The notes under the pieces were generated by a model that made no database searches, was not told the origin of the DNA, and was given only the letters and a program-made list of their open reading frames with translations. Shown in pieces: positions 1 through 6,926 of a stretch of 16,639 nt of DNA; the stretch's first letter is position 1, and each line of letters opens with the position of its first letter. The position numbers and the translations under genes were made by a program. Origin of the DNA: Roseiarcus sp052147395 (GTDB taxonomy: Bacteria; Pseudomonadota; Alphaproteobacteria; Rhizobiales; Beijerinckiaceae); the NCBI GenBank assembly GCA_052147395.1, contig JBKQKS010000304.1:1-16639 (forward strand), given 5' to 3'.

Positions 1-345
1 GTCGGCGCCGTCTATCGCCGCACCCGGCGCGATGCGGAGGGCAAGCGCGCGCAACGCGCGGAAGCGCGGTTCGACGGCCTCGCCGGCTGCCTGCGCACCC
101 CCGCCGGCGGCTCGAGCCGGCAAACGCTCATCATCGTCGAGGGCGAGCGGCTGATGAGCCGCCTCCTCACCCCGCGCGAGGCCGCGCGCCTCATGGGCCT
201 GCCAGACACTTATCGCCTGCCCGCCGGCGCCACCGAGGCCTATCACCTCCTCGGCGACGGCGTCGTCGCCCCGGTGGTGCGCCGGCTCGCCGACGAGATT
301 GTGGAGCCGATGCTGCGGGCGCGGGAGGAGCGCAGGCGCGCCTGA
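1..345 (+). CDS. DNA (cytosine-5-)methyltransferase, C-terminal fragment
   Basis: The reading frame is open from base 1 to a TGA at 343-345, giving the last 114 residues of a protein whose start lies left of the window. The fragment reads like the end of a Dcm-type C5-cytosine methyltransferase. It has the target-recognition/motif IX stretch (GLAGCLRTPAGGSSRQTLII), then LTPREAARLMGLPDTYRLP, then a motif X-like segment (AYHLLGDGVVAPVVRRLADEI). Motif X packs against the SAM-binding core in this family. The catalytic PC and ENV motifs would lie upstream and cannot be checked. Whether it is a lone methyltransferase or part of a restriction-modification system cannot be told: no endonuclease follows it, only a repeat-rich spacer. 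An ATG at 154 is internal and not a credible start. Confidence 0.85.
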   Translation, partial: VGAVYRRTRRDAEGKRAQRAEARFDGLAGCLRTPAGGSSRQTLIIVEGERLMSRLLTPREAARLMGLPDTYRLPAGATEAYHLLGDGVVAPVVRRLADEIVEPMLRAREERRRA

Positions 346-385
346 GACGACGCGAATCCAGGGGCCCCGGTAACCGGGGCAGATT

Positions 386-533
386 CCCGGGCGCTGTTGT
401 AGGCGAGGTCGTCGACTTCGCTCCTTCCGCTTGGAAGAGTCGTGCAAAATGAGGCGCTCACGCGCTTAACCGAGGTCGTCCTTCGACAAGCTCAGGATGA
501 GGGACCTCGGCTACAGAATGGCGCCGCCCGGGA
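386..533. repeat. Dispersed repeat family A, copy 1
   Basis: About 125 bases of this stretch match 7538-7660 in the same orientation. Shared blocks include TTGTAGGCGAGGTCG, ATGAGGCGCTCACGCGC and ACCTCGGCTACAGAATGGCG. The copies have diverged in between. Copy 1 also carries 25 extra bases (479-503), where copy 2 has only ACG. It lies in the non-coding spacer between the methyltransferase and preT. No transposase or convincing ORF is inside it. The element contains its own inverted segments (CGAGGTCG near the left, CGACCTCGG-type near the right), so a transcript could fold. Confidence 0.8.
479..503. repeat. Short repeat family D nested in repeat A
   Basis: The core CCTTCGACAAGCTCAGGATG is a short interspersed sequence seen widely in alphaproteobacterial spacers (recalled, not searched). 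It interrupts family A exactly where copy 2 at 7538-7660 is continuous apart from three bases. A degenerate relative in the other orientation sits at 4643-4669. Confidence 0.65.
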
Positions 534-568
534 AATTGCCCCGGTTGCGGGCCGCGTGACGTAGGCTC

Positions 569-600
569 CGGATTGCTTCGCTGCGCTCGCTTTTGACGGC
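569..600. repeat. Short repeat family B, degenerate single copy
   Basis: GGATTGCTTCGCTGCGCTCGC followed by TTTTGACGGC resembles the units at 3522-3552 and 3642-3674, which carry ATTGCTTCGCT...GCTCGCAATGACGG. It is the only other recognisable element between repeat A and the preT promoter. Confidence 0.6.
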
Positions 601-705
601 AAGGTAAGTTGACGCACTTATTTCGCCGCGGCGCCATAGTCTGAAGTCGGGCGCCGAGGGGACGGCGCAGCGCCATTGGTCGGCGATCGCGGACGCGCGT
701 CTCAC

Positions 706-734
706 TTGACACGAAGCGAAGGCCGCGTGCATTT
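706..734 (+). promoter_or_regulatory. Candidate sigma-70 promoter of preTA
   Basis: A perfect -35 hexamer TTGACA lies at 706-711. Seventeen bases later is a poor -10 match (GCATTT, 729-734). A transcript would start near 740, inside the operator-like palindrome at 734-749 and about 40 bases before the preT ATG. The -35 is strong but the -10 is weak, so the call is tentative. Confidence 0.4.
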
Positions 735-749
735 CGACCGATTGGTCAG
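734..749. promoter_or_regulatory. RutR-like operator upstream of preTA
   Basis: TCGACCGATTGGTCAG has dyad symmetry (GACC-N4-GGTC) and matches 11 of the 14 defined positions of the RutR consensus TTGACCANNTGGTCAA as I recall it. RutR is a uracil-sensing TetR-family regulator of pyrimidine use, and the next gene starts uracil catabolism. The site overlaps the expected transcription start, where a repressor would block transcription. A matching half site (ATTGGTC) is at 675-681. No regulator gene is in the window. Confidence 0.5.
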
Positions 750-782
750 GTTTGGGCGCCGACAGCGCAACGAGAGGCCGAA

Positions 783-2141
783 ATGGGAATTGTCTCCGAA
801 CCTACCGGCATCTCCGATGTCGTCGCCGGCCGTCTGGATGGCGAGCGGCTGAAGGCCAATTTCGCCGATCTGCATCCGCCGCTCTCGGCGCACGAGGCGC
901 TGGTCGAGGCGGACCGCTGCTATTTCTGCTACGACGCGCCCTGTCAGCACGCCTGTCCGACGTCGATCGACATTCCCCTGTTCATCCGCCAGATTTCTGC
1001 GGGCAACCCGCTCGGGGCGGCGAAAACCATTCTGAGATCCAATATCTTGGGCGGCATGTGCGCTCGCGTCTGCCCGACCGAGACGCTGTGCGAAGCGGCC
1101 TGCGTGCGCGAAGCCGCCGAGGCAAAGCCCGTGCGCATCGGCCTGCTGCAGCGCCACGCGGTCGACGCGCAAATGGCGACCGGCCGCCAGCCTTTTCAGC
1201 GCAAGGCGACGACCGGGAAAAGGGTGGCGATCGTCGGCGCCGGGCCGGCGGGCCTCGCCTCAGCCCATGCGCTCAGCGTCGCCGGCCACCAGGTCGTGGT
1301 GTTCGAGAAGCGCGAGAAGCTGGGCGGGCTCAACGAATACGGCGTCGCCGCCTACAAGACGCCCGACGATTTCGCCGCGCGCGAGGTCGAGTTCATCCTT
1401 TCCGTCGGCGGCGTCGAAATCCAGCAGGGCAGGGCGCTCGGGCGCGACGTGACGCTGGACGCCCTGCGCCGCGACTATGACGCGGTGTTTCTCGCCGCGG
1501 GGTTGCCGGGAACCAACAAGCTCGGCCTGCCCGGCGAGAAAGACCTCGCCAATGTCGTCGACGCCATCGACTACATCGCGGATCTGAGGCAGGCGAAGGA
1601 CCTCGGCCGGCTGCCGATCGGCCGGCGCGTGCTGGTGATCGGCGGCGGCATGACGGCGGTCGACGCCGCGGTGCAGTCGAAGCTGCTCGGCGCCGACATG
1701 GTCACCATTGCCTATCGCCGCGGCCTCGAAGACATGAAGGCGAGCCGCTACGAGCGCGAGCTCGCGCAGATCCGGGGCGTCACGATCCGCCCTTGGGCGC
1801 GGCCGCTCAGGCTCGAGGGCCACGGCGGCGCCGTGAGCGGCGTGCTGTTCGAGCGCACGATGATGCGCTACGGGCTGCTCGAGAGCGCGGGCGAGGCGTT
1901 CCGCATCGAGGCCGACGTCGTGTTCACCGCCATCGGCCAGGTGGGCGCGACGGACGTGTTCGGCGCCGAGCCGCCGGCGCTGAAAGGCGGCCGCATCGTC
2001 GTCGACGCCGAGCGGCGCACATCGGTGAAGGGCGTCTGGGCGGGCGGCGATTGCGTCGCCGGCGGCCTGGACCTGACGGTGAGCGCCGTCGAGGACGGCA
2101 AGCGGGCGGCGCGGTCGATCATCGCCGCGCTGGCGGGCTGA
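783..2141 (+). CDS. preT: NAD-dependent dihydropyrimidine dehydrogenase, subunit PreT
   Basis: This 452-residue protein is the flavin/NAD half of bacterial dihydropyrimidine dehydrogenase. It passes electrons from NAD(P)H to PreA for reduction of uracil and thymine to their 5,6-dihydro forms in the cytoplasm. The N-terminus has the GltD-like iron-sulfur domain, with cysteines at 47, 50, 54, 58 and 93, 97, 103, 107. A FAD-binding loop follows (VAIVGAGPAGL, 148-158), then a pyridine-nucleotide loop (VLVIGGGMTA, 283-292) and the C-terminal FAD contact VWAGGDCVAG (418-427). The ATG at 783 has GAGAGG at 772-777 as ribosome binding site. The stop is 11 bases before the preA start, so the two are clearly co-transcribed. 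Other GltD-like oxidoreductases share these motifs, but the preA neighbour decides the name. Confidence 0.93.
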   Translation: MGIVSEPTGISDVVAGRLDGERLKANFADLHPPLSAHEALVEADRCYFCYDAPCQHACPTSIDIPLFIRQISAGNPLGAAKTILRSNILGGMCARVCPTETLCEAACVREAAEAKPVRIGLLQRHAVDAQMATGRQPFQRKATTGKRVAIVGAGPAGLASAHALSVAGHQVVVFEKREKLGGLNEYGVAAYKTPDDFAAREVEFILSVGGVEIQQGRALGRDVTLDALRRDYDAVFLAAGLPGTNKLGLPGEKDLANVVDAIDYIADLRQAKDLGRLPIGRRVLVIGGGMTAVDAAVQSKLLGADMVTIAYRRGLEDMKASRYERELAQIRGVTIRPWARPLRLEGHGGAVSGVLFERTMMRYGLLESAGEAFRIEADVVFTAIGQVGATDVFGAEPPALKGGRIVVDAERRTSVKGVWAGGDCVAGGLDLTVSAVEDGKRAARSIIAALAG

Positions 2142-2152
2142 GGGAGAACGTC

Positions 2153-3460
2153 ATGGCCGATCTGCGCACCGAGTTCCTCGGCATCAAGTCGCCGAACCCG
2201 TTCTGGCTCGCCTCCGCGCCGCCGACCGACCGCAAGACCAATGTCGAGCGCGCGTTCCGCGCCGGCTGGGGCGGCGTGGTGTGGAAGACGCTCGGCGAGG
2301 CGGGCCCGCCGATCGTCAACGTCCTGGGCGCCCGCTACGGCGCGCTGCACGGCCCCGACCGCCGTCTCATCGCCTTCAACAACATCGAGCTCATCACCGA
2401 CCGCGATCTCGAGATCAATCTGCAGGAGATCAAACAGGTCAAGCGTGGGTGGAAAGACCGCGCGCTCGTCGTCTCGCTGATGGTCCCCTGCGACGAAGAT
2501 TCGTGGACAGCGATTCTCGCCCGGGTCGAGGAGACCGAATGCGACGGCGTCGAGCTCAATTTCGGCTGCCCGCACGGCATGTCGGAACGCGGCATGGGCT
2601 CGGCGGTCGGCCAGGTGCCCGAATACATCGAGATGGTGACGCGCTGGTGCAAGGCGCACACCCGCATGCCGGTCATCGTCAAGCTGACGCCCAACATCAC
2701 CGACATCCGCCGCCCCGCCCGCGCCGCCAAGGCCGGCGGCGCCGACGCGGTGTCGCTGATCAACACCGTCAACTCGATCATGGCGATCGACCTCGACAAT
2801 ATGACGGTCGCCCATGCGGTCGACGGAATGGGCACCCATGGCGGCATGTGCGGCCCCGCGGTGAAGCCGATGGCGCTCAGCATGGTCTCCGAGATCGCGC
2901 GCGATCCCGACACTTCCGGCCTGCCGATCTCCGCGATTGGAGGAATCGCCACCTGGCGCGACGCGGCCGAGTTCATTGCGCTCTCGGCGGGCACGGTGCA
3001 GGTCTGCACGGCGGCGATGACCTACGGCTTCAAGATCGTCGCGGAGATGATTTCCGGCCTCGAGATCTTCATGGACGCCAAGGGCTATCGCACCCTCGAG
3101 GATTTCCGCGGCCGCGCGGTGAAGAGCGTCACCGACTGGCAGAATCTCAACCTCAACTATGTCGCCAAGGCGGAAATCGATCAGAAACTCTGCATCAAGT
3201 GCGGGCGCTGCCACATCGCCTGCGAGGATACTTCGCATCAGGCGATCTTCGCGAGCGTGAACGGCGAGCGCAAGTTCGTCGTCAACGACGCCGAATGCGT
3301 CGGCTGCAACCTCTGCGTCCTCATCTGCCCGGTCGAGACCTGCATCACGCTGAAACACAAGACCGAAGGCGTCGACCCGCGCACCGGCCTCGCCTACGCC
3401 CGCCCGCCGCTCGATTGGACGAAGCACCCGAACAATCCGGCGGTGTTCAAAGGGGCGTGA
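2153..3460 (+). CDS. preA: NAD-dependent dihydropyrimidine dehydrogenase, subunit PreA
   Basis: PreA (435 residues) is the catalytic FMN subunit that reduces uracil or thymine. Residues 1-320 form the dihydroorotate-dehydrogenase-like TIM barrel, with NFGCPHGMSERGMG (136-149), KLTPN (177-181) and AIGGIATWRDA (261-271) as cofactor and substrate segments. The C-terminus carries two [4Fe-4S] sites (C347, C350, C353, C357 and C382, C385, C388, C392). The frame is open far upstream, but ATG 2153 follows AGGGAGAA (2141-2147) and gives the family N-terminus. In mammalian enzymes the general-acid cysteine lies in LACGQ; here the aligned motif is SAVGQ, with Val152 in that place. Dihydropyrimidinase and beta-ureidopropionase, the next two pathway steps, are not nearby. 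Confidence 0.95.
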   Translation: MADLRTEFLGIKSPNPFWLASAPPTDRKTNVERAFRAGWGGVVWKTLGEAGPPIVNVLGARYGALHGPDRRLIAFNNIELITDRDLEINLQEIKQVKRGWKDRALVVSLMVPCDEDSWTAILARVEETECDGVELNFGCPHGMSERGMGSAVGQVPEYIEMVTRWCKAHTRMPVIVKLTPNITDIRRPARAAKAGGADAVSLINTVNSIMAIDLDNMTVAHAVDGMGTHGGMCGPAVKPMALSMVSEIARDPDTSGLPISAIGGIATWRDAAEFIALSAGTVQVCTAAMTYGFKIVAEMISGLEIFMDAKGYRTLEDFRGRAVKSVTDWQNLNLNYVAKAEIDQKLCIKCGRCHIACEDTSHQAIFASVNGERKFVVNDAECVGCNLCVLICPVETCITLKHKTEGVDPRTGLAYARPPLDWTKHPNNPAVFKGA

Positions 3461-3521
3461 CCCCCGCGCCTGCAAGGCGCCCATGGTAATCGTGTGAAAG
3501 AAAATGTCGTAACCTTTCCAC

Positions 3522-3674
3522 CGTCATTGCGAGCCTGAGCGAAGCAATCCAGGCGTCGTGTGATGCCTGCTGCGCCGCGAGCACGAGATATCGGGCAGCG
3601 GATAGTGGGTGAGCTTCCGCGGCTTCGAAGCGGCGGAGGGGCTGGATTGCTTCGCTGACGCTCGCAATGACGGC
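3522..3674. repeat. Family B inverted repeat pair flanking ~90 bp
   Basis: The left end (3522-3552, CGTCATTGCGAGCCTGAGCG then AAGCAATCCAG) and the right end (3642-3674, CTGGATTGCTTCGCTGACGC then TCGCAATGACGG) are inverted copies. They enclose about 90 bases with no gene. The layout resembles a miniature palindromic element. Most of the 329-base spacer between preA and aroE is this element. Before it, just after the preA stop, is a small stem-loop (GCGCCT-GCA-AGGCGC, 3466-3480) without a T-run, at best a weak terminator. After it, 3675-3789 holds nothing recognisable except the aroE leader. Confidence 0.75.
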
Positions 3675-3789
3675 CTAGCAGTGGATTGCGACCAATCACC
3701 CGATTGCCCTGGCAAGGCGCCGCCTACAGCTTCCCCCGGCGCCAAATCTCCGCTAGGAACGCGCTTCTACCCCCAGCGCGTGAAACTCC

Positions 3790-4635
3790 ATGTCTATCGA
3801 TCATCGCCGTTTCCTGCTCGCCGGCGTGATGGGCCATCCCGTCATGCATTCGCGCTCGCCGATGCTGCACAATTACTGGCTCGAGAAGCATGGTCTCATC
3901 GGGCGCTACCTGCCGCTGCAGATCGAACCCCACCGCATCGCGCCGGCCTTGCGCGCGCTGCCGGCGCTCGGCTTCTCCGGCTGCAACCTGACGATACCCT
4001 TGAAGGTAGCGGCGCTACCGCTGATGAACCGCGTCGCGCCGCTCGCGAGCCGCATCGGCGCGGTCAACTGCGTCGTCGTCGCGGCGGATGGCGAGCTCGA
4101 GGGATACAATTTCGACGACTTTGGCTTTACCCAGTCCCTGGCCCAGGAACTCCCCGGCTCGAGGCCGGACGCCGGGCCGATCGTCGTCATCGGCGCCGGT
4201 GGCGGCGCGCGGGCGGTGGTCGAAGGTCTCGCCGATCTCGGCGCCAAGGAAATTCGCGTCCTCAACCGCACGCCCGCTCGCGCCAACAAACTGGCTGAGG
4301 ACCTCGGCTCTCCAGTGGTCGCGCTGCCGTGGGAAGGCCGCAACGACGCTCTCGAGGATGCGATCTTGCTCGTCAACGCCACCAGCCAGGGCATGGACGG
4401 CGAGCCGGCGCTCGAAATCGACCTCGAGAAACTGCCGCTCGAGGCTGCCGTTTTCGATATCGTCTATATCCCCAGGGAGACGCCGCTCCTCGCCGCGGCT
4501 CGCGCGCGCGGCCATCGCGCGGTCAACGGCCTCGGCATGCTCATCCACCAGGCCCGCCCCGCGTTCGAAAAATGGTTCGGCGTGATGCCCGAAGCGACGG
4601 CGGAACTGCGCGCCCTGATCGAGGCGACGCTGTAG
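3790..4635 (+). CDS. aroE: Shikimate dehydrogenase (possible second paralogue)
   Basis: This 281-residue protein matches AroE, which reduces 3-dehydroshikimate with NADPH in the aromatic amino acid pathway. The shikimate-binding serines are in HSRSP (S21, S23), NLT is at 66-68 and the catalytic lysine is K72 in IPLK. N93 lies in GAVN and the catalytic acid is D109. The Rossmann loop is IGAGGGAR (134-141), NADP recognition is NRTPAR (159-164) and the substrate glutamine is in GLGMLIHQ (Q254). Two features differ from the usual bacterial form: PLK instead of PHK/PFK, and NFD instead of NTD around D109. It also stands alone rather than with coaE, dnaQ or maf, its usual alphaproteobacterial neighbours, so it may be a second shikimate/quinate dehydrogenase-like copy. 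No strong Shine-Dalgarno precedes the ATG. Confidence 0.87.
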   Translation: MSIDHRRFLLAGVMGHPVMHSRSPMLHNYWLEKHGLIGRYLPLQIEPHRIAPALRALPALGFSGCNLTIPLKVAALPLMNRVAPLASRIGAVNCVVVAADGELEGYNFDDFGFTQSLAQELPGSRPDAGPIVVIGAGGGARAVVEGLADLGAKEIRVLNRTPARANKLAEDLGSPVVALPWEGRNDALEDAILLVNATSQGMDGEPALEIDLEKLPLEAAVFDIVYIPRETPLLAAARARGHRAVNGLGMLIHQARPAFEKWFGVMPEATAELRALIEATL

Positions 4636-4642
4636 CCGTGGG

Positions 4643-4669
4643 CCCTCGTCCGGAGCCTGTCGAATGATG
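4643..4669. repeat. Short repeat family D, degenerate copy
   Basis: CCCTCGTCCGGAGCCTGTCG followed by AATGATG resembles the reverse complement of the element at 479-503 (CATCCTGAGCTTGTCGAAGG). It starts eight bases after the aroE stop. The rest of 4636-4888 has an AT-rich patch (about 4738-4770, TAATATTCTAATG), which is the likeliest place for the promoter of the next gene, but no hexamer pair is clear. Confidence 0.5.
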
Positions 4670-4888
4670 CCGTCGCCTTCGCAATCGGCAGGGTTCGCCC
4701 GCGTGGAACAAATTCTCCCCGGGGGTTTCGCCGGAACGGTTCATATGCTAATATTCTAATGTGACATTTTGCCTTCTTGCCGCGTGTCGCGGAAGCAGGT
4801 TCGATGTCGATGTCGGACAGGAGCGGGAGCCGGAACTCGAGATTCGGACTCCGGCCGCCGCTCCGCCTAAAGGAGAGAGGGGAGGGTC

Positions 4889-5272
4889 ATGACCGAGTTG
4901 AATTTGGCAAGATTGAGCTCCATCGCCTTGGCGGCGGGGATCGGCGTTCTGTCGACGGCCGCGGTCGCGCAACAACCGGCGCCTCAGGCCGGCGCGTCGG
5001 CGCCGGCGACGACGCAGGCTCCCGCGCCCGCGCCCGTCTATCCCTATGCCGTTTACAACTATGGCTACGGCTATCCCTACGGGGGCTACGGCTATCCCTA
5101 CGGGGGCTACGGCTATCCTTACGGCGGCTACGGCTATCCTTACGGCGGCTACGGATATCCTTACGGCGGCTACGGATATCCCTACGGCGGTTACGGCTAT
5201 CCTTATTACCGCCGCGGCTGGGGCCGCCGCGGCTGGGACCGCGACAGCTGGTGGCCTTGGGACTGGTGGTGA
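4889..5272 (+). CDS. Small exported GYGYPYG-repeat protein
   Basis: The product has 127 residues. The first ~27 look like a Sec signal peptide: a short N-region, a hydrophobic core LSSIALAAGIGVLSTAAV and a cleavage site near AVAQQ. An Ala/Pro-rich linker (28-52) follows, then seven tandem copies of the heptad GYGYPYG. The tail is basic then tryptophan-rich (RRGWGRRGWDRDSWWPWDWW). AAGGAG and GGGAGGG sit just before the ATG. No enzyme domain is seen. Gly/Tyr/Pro repeats with an aromatic tail suggest a flexible or self-associating envelope or secreted protein, but this is inference. Low-complexity exported proteins like this are common in Hyphomicrobiales and mostly uncharacterised. Confidence 0.8.
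   Translation: MTELNLARLSSIALAAGIGVLSTAAVAQQPAPQAGASAPATTQAPAPAPVYPYAVYNYGYGYPYGGYGYPYGGYGYPYGGYGYPYGGYGYPYGGYGYPYGGYGYPYYRRGWGRRGWDRDSWWPWDWW
5063..5209 (+). repeat. Seven 21-bp in-frame tandem repeats
   Basis: Units start at 5063, 5084, 5105, 5126, 5147, 5168 and 5189, each encoding GYGYPYG (the last ends GYGYPYY). Synonymous differences fall in neighbouring pairs: units 1-2 are identical, 3-4 are identical, and 5-6 share GGA at the third codon. This fits stepwise tandem duplication, and the array could change length by slippage. Confidence 0.95.
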
Positions 5273-5330
5273 TCGGCGCGGCGTAAGACCGGCGACGCCG
5301 GCGTCACTGCATTGACGGATCCCACGAATG

Positions 5331-5358
5331 CGAAGGCCGCCTCTCGATGCGGCCTTCG
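5331..5358. terminator. Hairpin between convergent genes
   Basis: CGAAGGCCGC and GCGGCCTTCG form a perfect 10-bp stem around an 8-base loop. It lies between the converging ends of the GYGYPYG gene (5272) and cfa (5425), so it can serve both directions. Neither side has a long T-run, so it may be a weak intrinsic terminator or an end-protecting hairpin. Confidence 0.6.
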
Positions 5359-5424
5359 TACCTCATCGCCTCTGCCTTGGCATGGCATCGCGGGAGGTCG
5401 ACCGCACCGGCTCGACGAGCGCGC

Positions 5425-6726
5425 TCACCGATAGAGGTCCTCACGCGTTAGCGGCAGGCCCACCGGGCCTTTGACGCGCTTGGAGCACAGCGTCTGATAG
5501 ATTCCGCAATTGTTGCGCTCGAACACGATCGACGACGCCGCGAGATAGGCGAGCCAGACCCGCGTCGTCGCCTCGCCGACCTCCTTCGACGCCTCGTCGT
5601 AGCGGGCGCTGAGCCGGTCGTGCCACAAGCGGCAGGTGCGTTGATAATGCTCGCGCCAGCCCTCGACGTCGTGAATCTCGAAGCCGGCGAGTTCGAGCCC
5701 GGTGACGGTGCGGCCGATGTAGTCGAGCTCGCCGCCGGGAAAAATGTAGCGCGTGAGCGCCGCGAAGTCGGCGCGCTTCTTAGCCGTGCGCGCGGCGTGG
5801 CTCTTGCCCGGCCGTGTGATCGCGTGATTGAGGAACAGCCCGCCGGGCTTCAGCAGCCGATGCGCGGTCGCGTAGTAGCCGGGAAGGTTCTCGAGCCCGA
5901 CGTGCTCGGCCATGCCGACCGAAGCGATCTTGTCGAAGCGGCCGTGACCTTCGAGGCGCGCGTAATCCTTCAGCTCGACGGCGACGCGTCCCTGGAGGCC
6001 GAGCCGCGCGATTTTTTCCTGGGCATAGGCGAACTGCTGTTGGGAGAGCGTCACGCCGTGCGCGTCGACGCCGTAATGCTGCGCCGCGTGGCAGGCGAGG
6101 GCGCCCCAGCCGCAGCCGATGTCGAGCAACGCCTCGCCGGGCTTCAGCCGCAGCTTGCGGCAGATCATGTCGAGCTTGTCGAGCTGGGCGGTCGCCAGGT
6201 CGCCGTTCCCATCGTGGAAGTAGGCGCAGCTGTAGACCATCTCAGGATCGAGCCACAGCGCGTAGAAGGCGTTGGAGACGTCGTAGTGATGGGCGATGTT
6301 CTGCTTGTTCTCGGCCTCCGAGCCGCCGCTCGCGCGGTCGCGGCCGATTTTTTCCAGCGGCCACGGCCCGCCGCGCGGCGTGAACAGGAACGCGGCGGCG
6401 GCGCTGAGCGCGAGGCCCGTATCGAGCGCGCGGCTGAGCTCGCGGGTGCGCACCTTCGGCCTTTTGGCCACGATGTCGAAGATCGAGCCGTTGACGATGT
6501 CGAGACGCCTGGCGGCCCACAGGTTGGCGAGCGTGGCGATCCGCGGCGAGCGCAGCAGGCCCGCGATCGCCCCCTCGTCGGCGAGCCGAACTCCAAGCCC
6601 GGACGCCGGCCAGTCCGCGGGCACGGAAGAGCCGTCCCACAGCCGGAACCCGAACTCGAGCCCCAGGCGCTGGTGCGCCGACTCGAGAAGCGCGCTGAAG
6701 CGCCTCAACCGGCTCGTTTCGCTCAA
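5425..6726 (-). CDS. cfa: Cyclopropane-fatty-acyl-phospholipid synthase family protein
   Basis: This 433-residue protein should methylenate cis-unsaturated acyl chains of membrane phospholipids using S-adenosylmethionine. The N-terminal ~130 residues are the lipid-binding part. The methyltransferase domain starts at QNIAHHYDVSNAFYALWLD (142-160) and has VYSCAYF (164-170) and the SAM loop LLDIGCGWG (200-208). The active-site region GMAEHVG (271-277) and YIFPGGEL (327-334) follow. These match the bicarbonate/active-site residues known for this family. The start is TTG at 6726, supported by GGAGG seven bases upstream; no ATG gives a better N-terminus. Cfa enzymes often act in stationary phase or acid stress. 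Related SAM-dependent acyl-modifying enzymes (e.g. UfaA-like) cannot be excluded, since the exact product is not set by these motifs. Confidence 0.9.
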   Translation of the reverse strand: MSETSRLRRFSALLESAHQRLGLEFGFRLWDGSSVPADWPASGLGVRLADEGAIAGLLRSPRIATLANLWAARRLDIVNGSIFDIVAKRPKVRTRELSRALDTGLALSAAAAFLFTPRGGPWPLEKIGRDRASGGSEAENKQNIAHHYDVSNAFYALWLDPEMVYSCAYFHDGNGDLATAQLDKLDMICRKLRLKPGEALLDIGCGWGALACHAAQHYGVDAHGVTLSQQQFAYAQEKIARLGLQGRVAVELKDYARLEGHGRFDKIASVGMAEHVGLENLPGYYATAHRLLKPGGLFLNHAITRPGKSHAARTAKKRADFAALTRYIFPGGELDYIGRTVTGLELAGFEIHDVEGWREHYQRTCRLWHDRLSARYDEASKEVGEATTRVWLAYLAASSIVFERNNCGIYQTLCSKRVKGPVGLPLTREDLYR

Positions 6727-6790
6727 CCCCTCGCCTCCAGGCAGCTTTGCATCCGCGTCGAGCCGACGAGAACAGCGGAGCGCCGCGGAT

Positions 6791-6877
6791 TGGTGCGGAC
6801 GGCGGGAATCGAACCCGCACAGCCCTGGGGCCTAGAGATTTTAAGTCTCTTGCGTCTACCTGTTTCGCCACGTCCGC
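6791..6877 (-). tRNA. tRNA-Leu (anticodon UAA)
   Basis: Read on the minus strand, the acceptor arm GCGGACG (6877-6871) pairs with CGTCCGC (6801-6795), followed by encoded ACCA (6794-6791). The anticodon stem is AGAGA/TCTCT with loop CTTAAAA, giving anticodon TAA. The T arm carries GGTTCGATTCC. The long variable arm and the D-loop fit a class II leucine tRNA. It lies between gpt and cfa on the same strand. Confidence 0.97.
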
Positions 6878-6926
6878 TCGACCGCCATCATCGCCGTTCC
6901 GGCGCTCGAAGAAAAGACCCCTCGCG

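Noticed and set aside
1868..3484. A 538-residue frame antisense to preTA
   Set aside because: Long antisense frames are expected in GC-rich DNA. It has no domain motifs and fully overlaps strongly supported genes.
4705..4760. EcfG (general stress) promoter upstream of the GYGYPYG gene
   Set aside because: Two GGAAC boxes are present (4705 and 4733), but neither has CGTT at 16-17 bases; the nearest GGTT is too close.
5063..5209. CRISPR-like regular repeats
   Set aside because: The 21-base units are contiguous, without spacers, and encode in-frame heptapeptides.
6242..6871. A 209-residue minus-strand frame beginning MAKQVDARDLKSLG
   Set aside because: Its start is the translated tRNA-Leu and the rest is cfa in another frame. 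This is a well-known false gene type. The plus-strand frame with GGNRTRT...DFKSLAS has the same origin.
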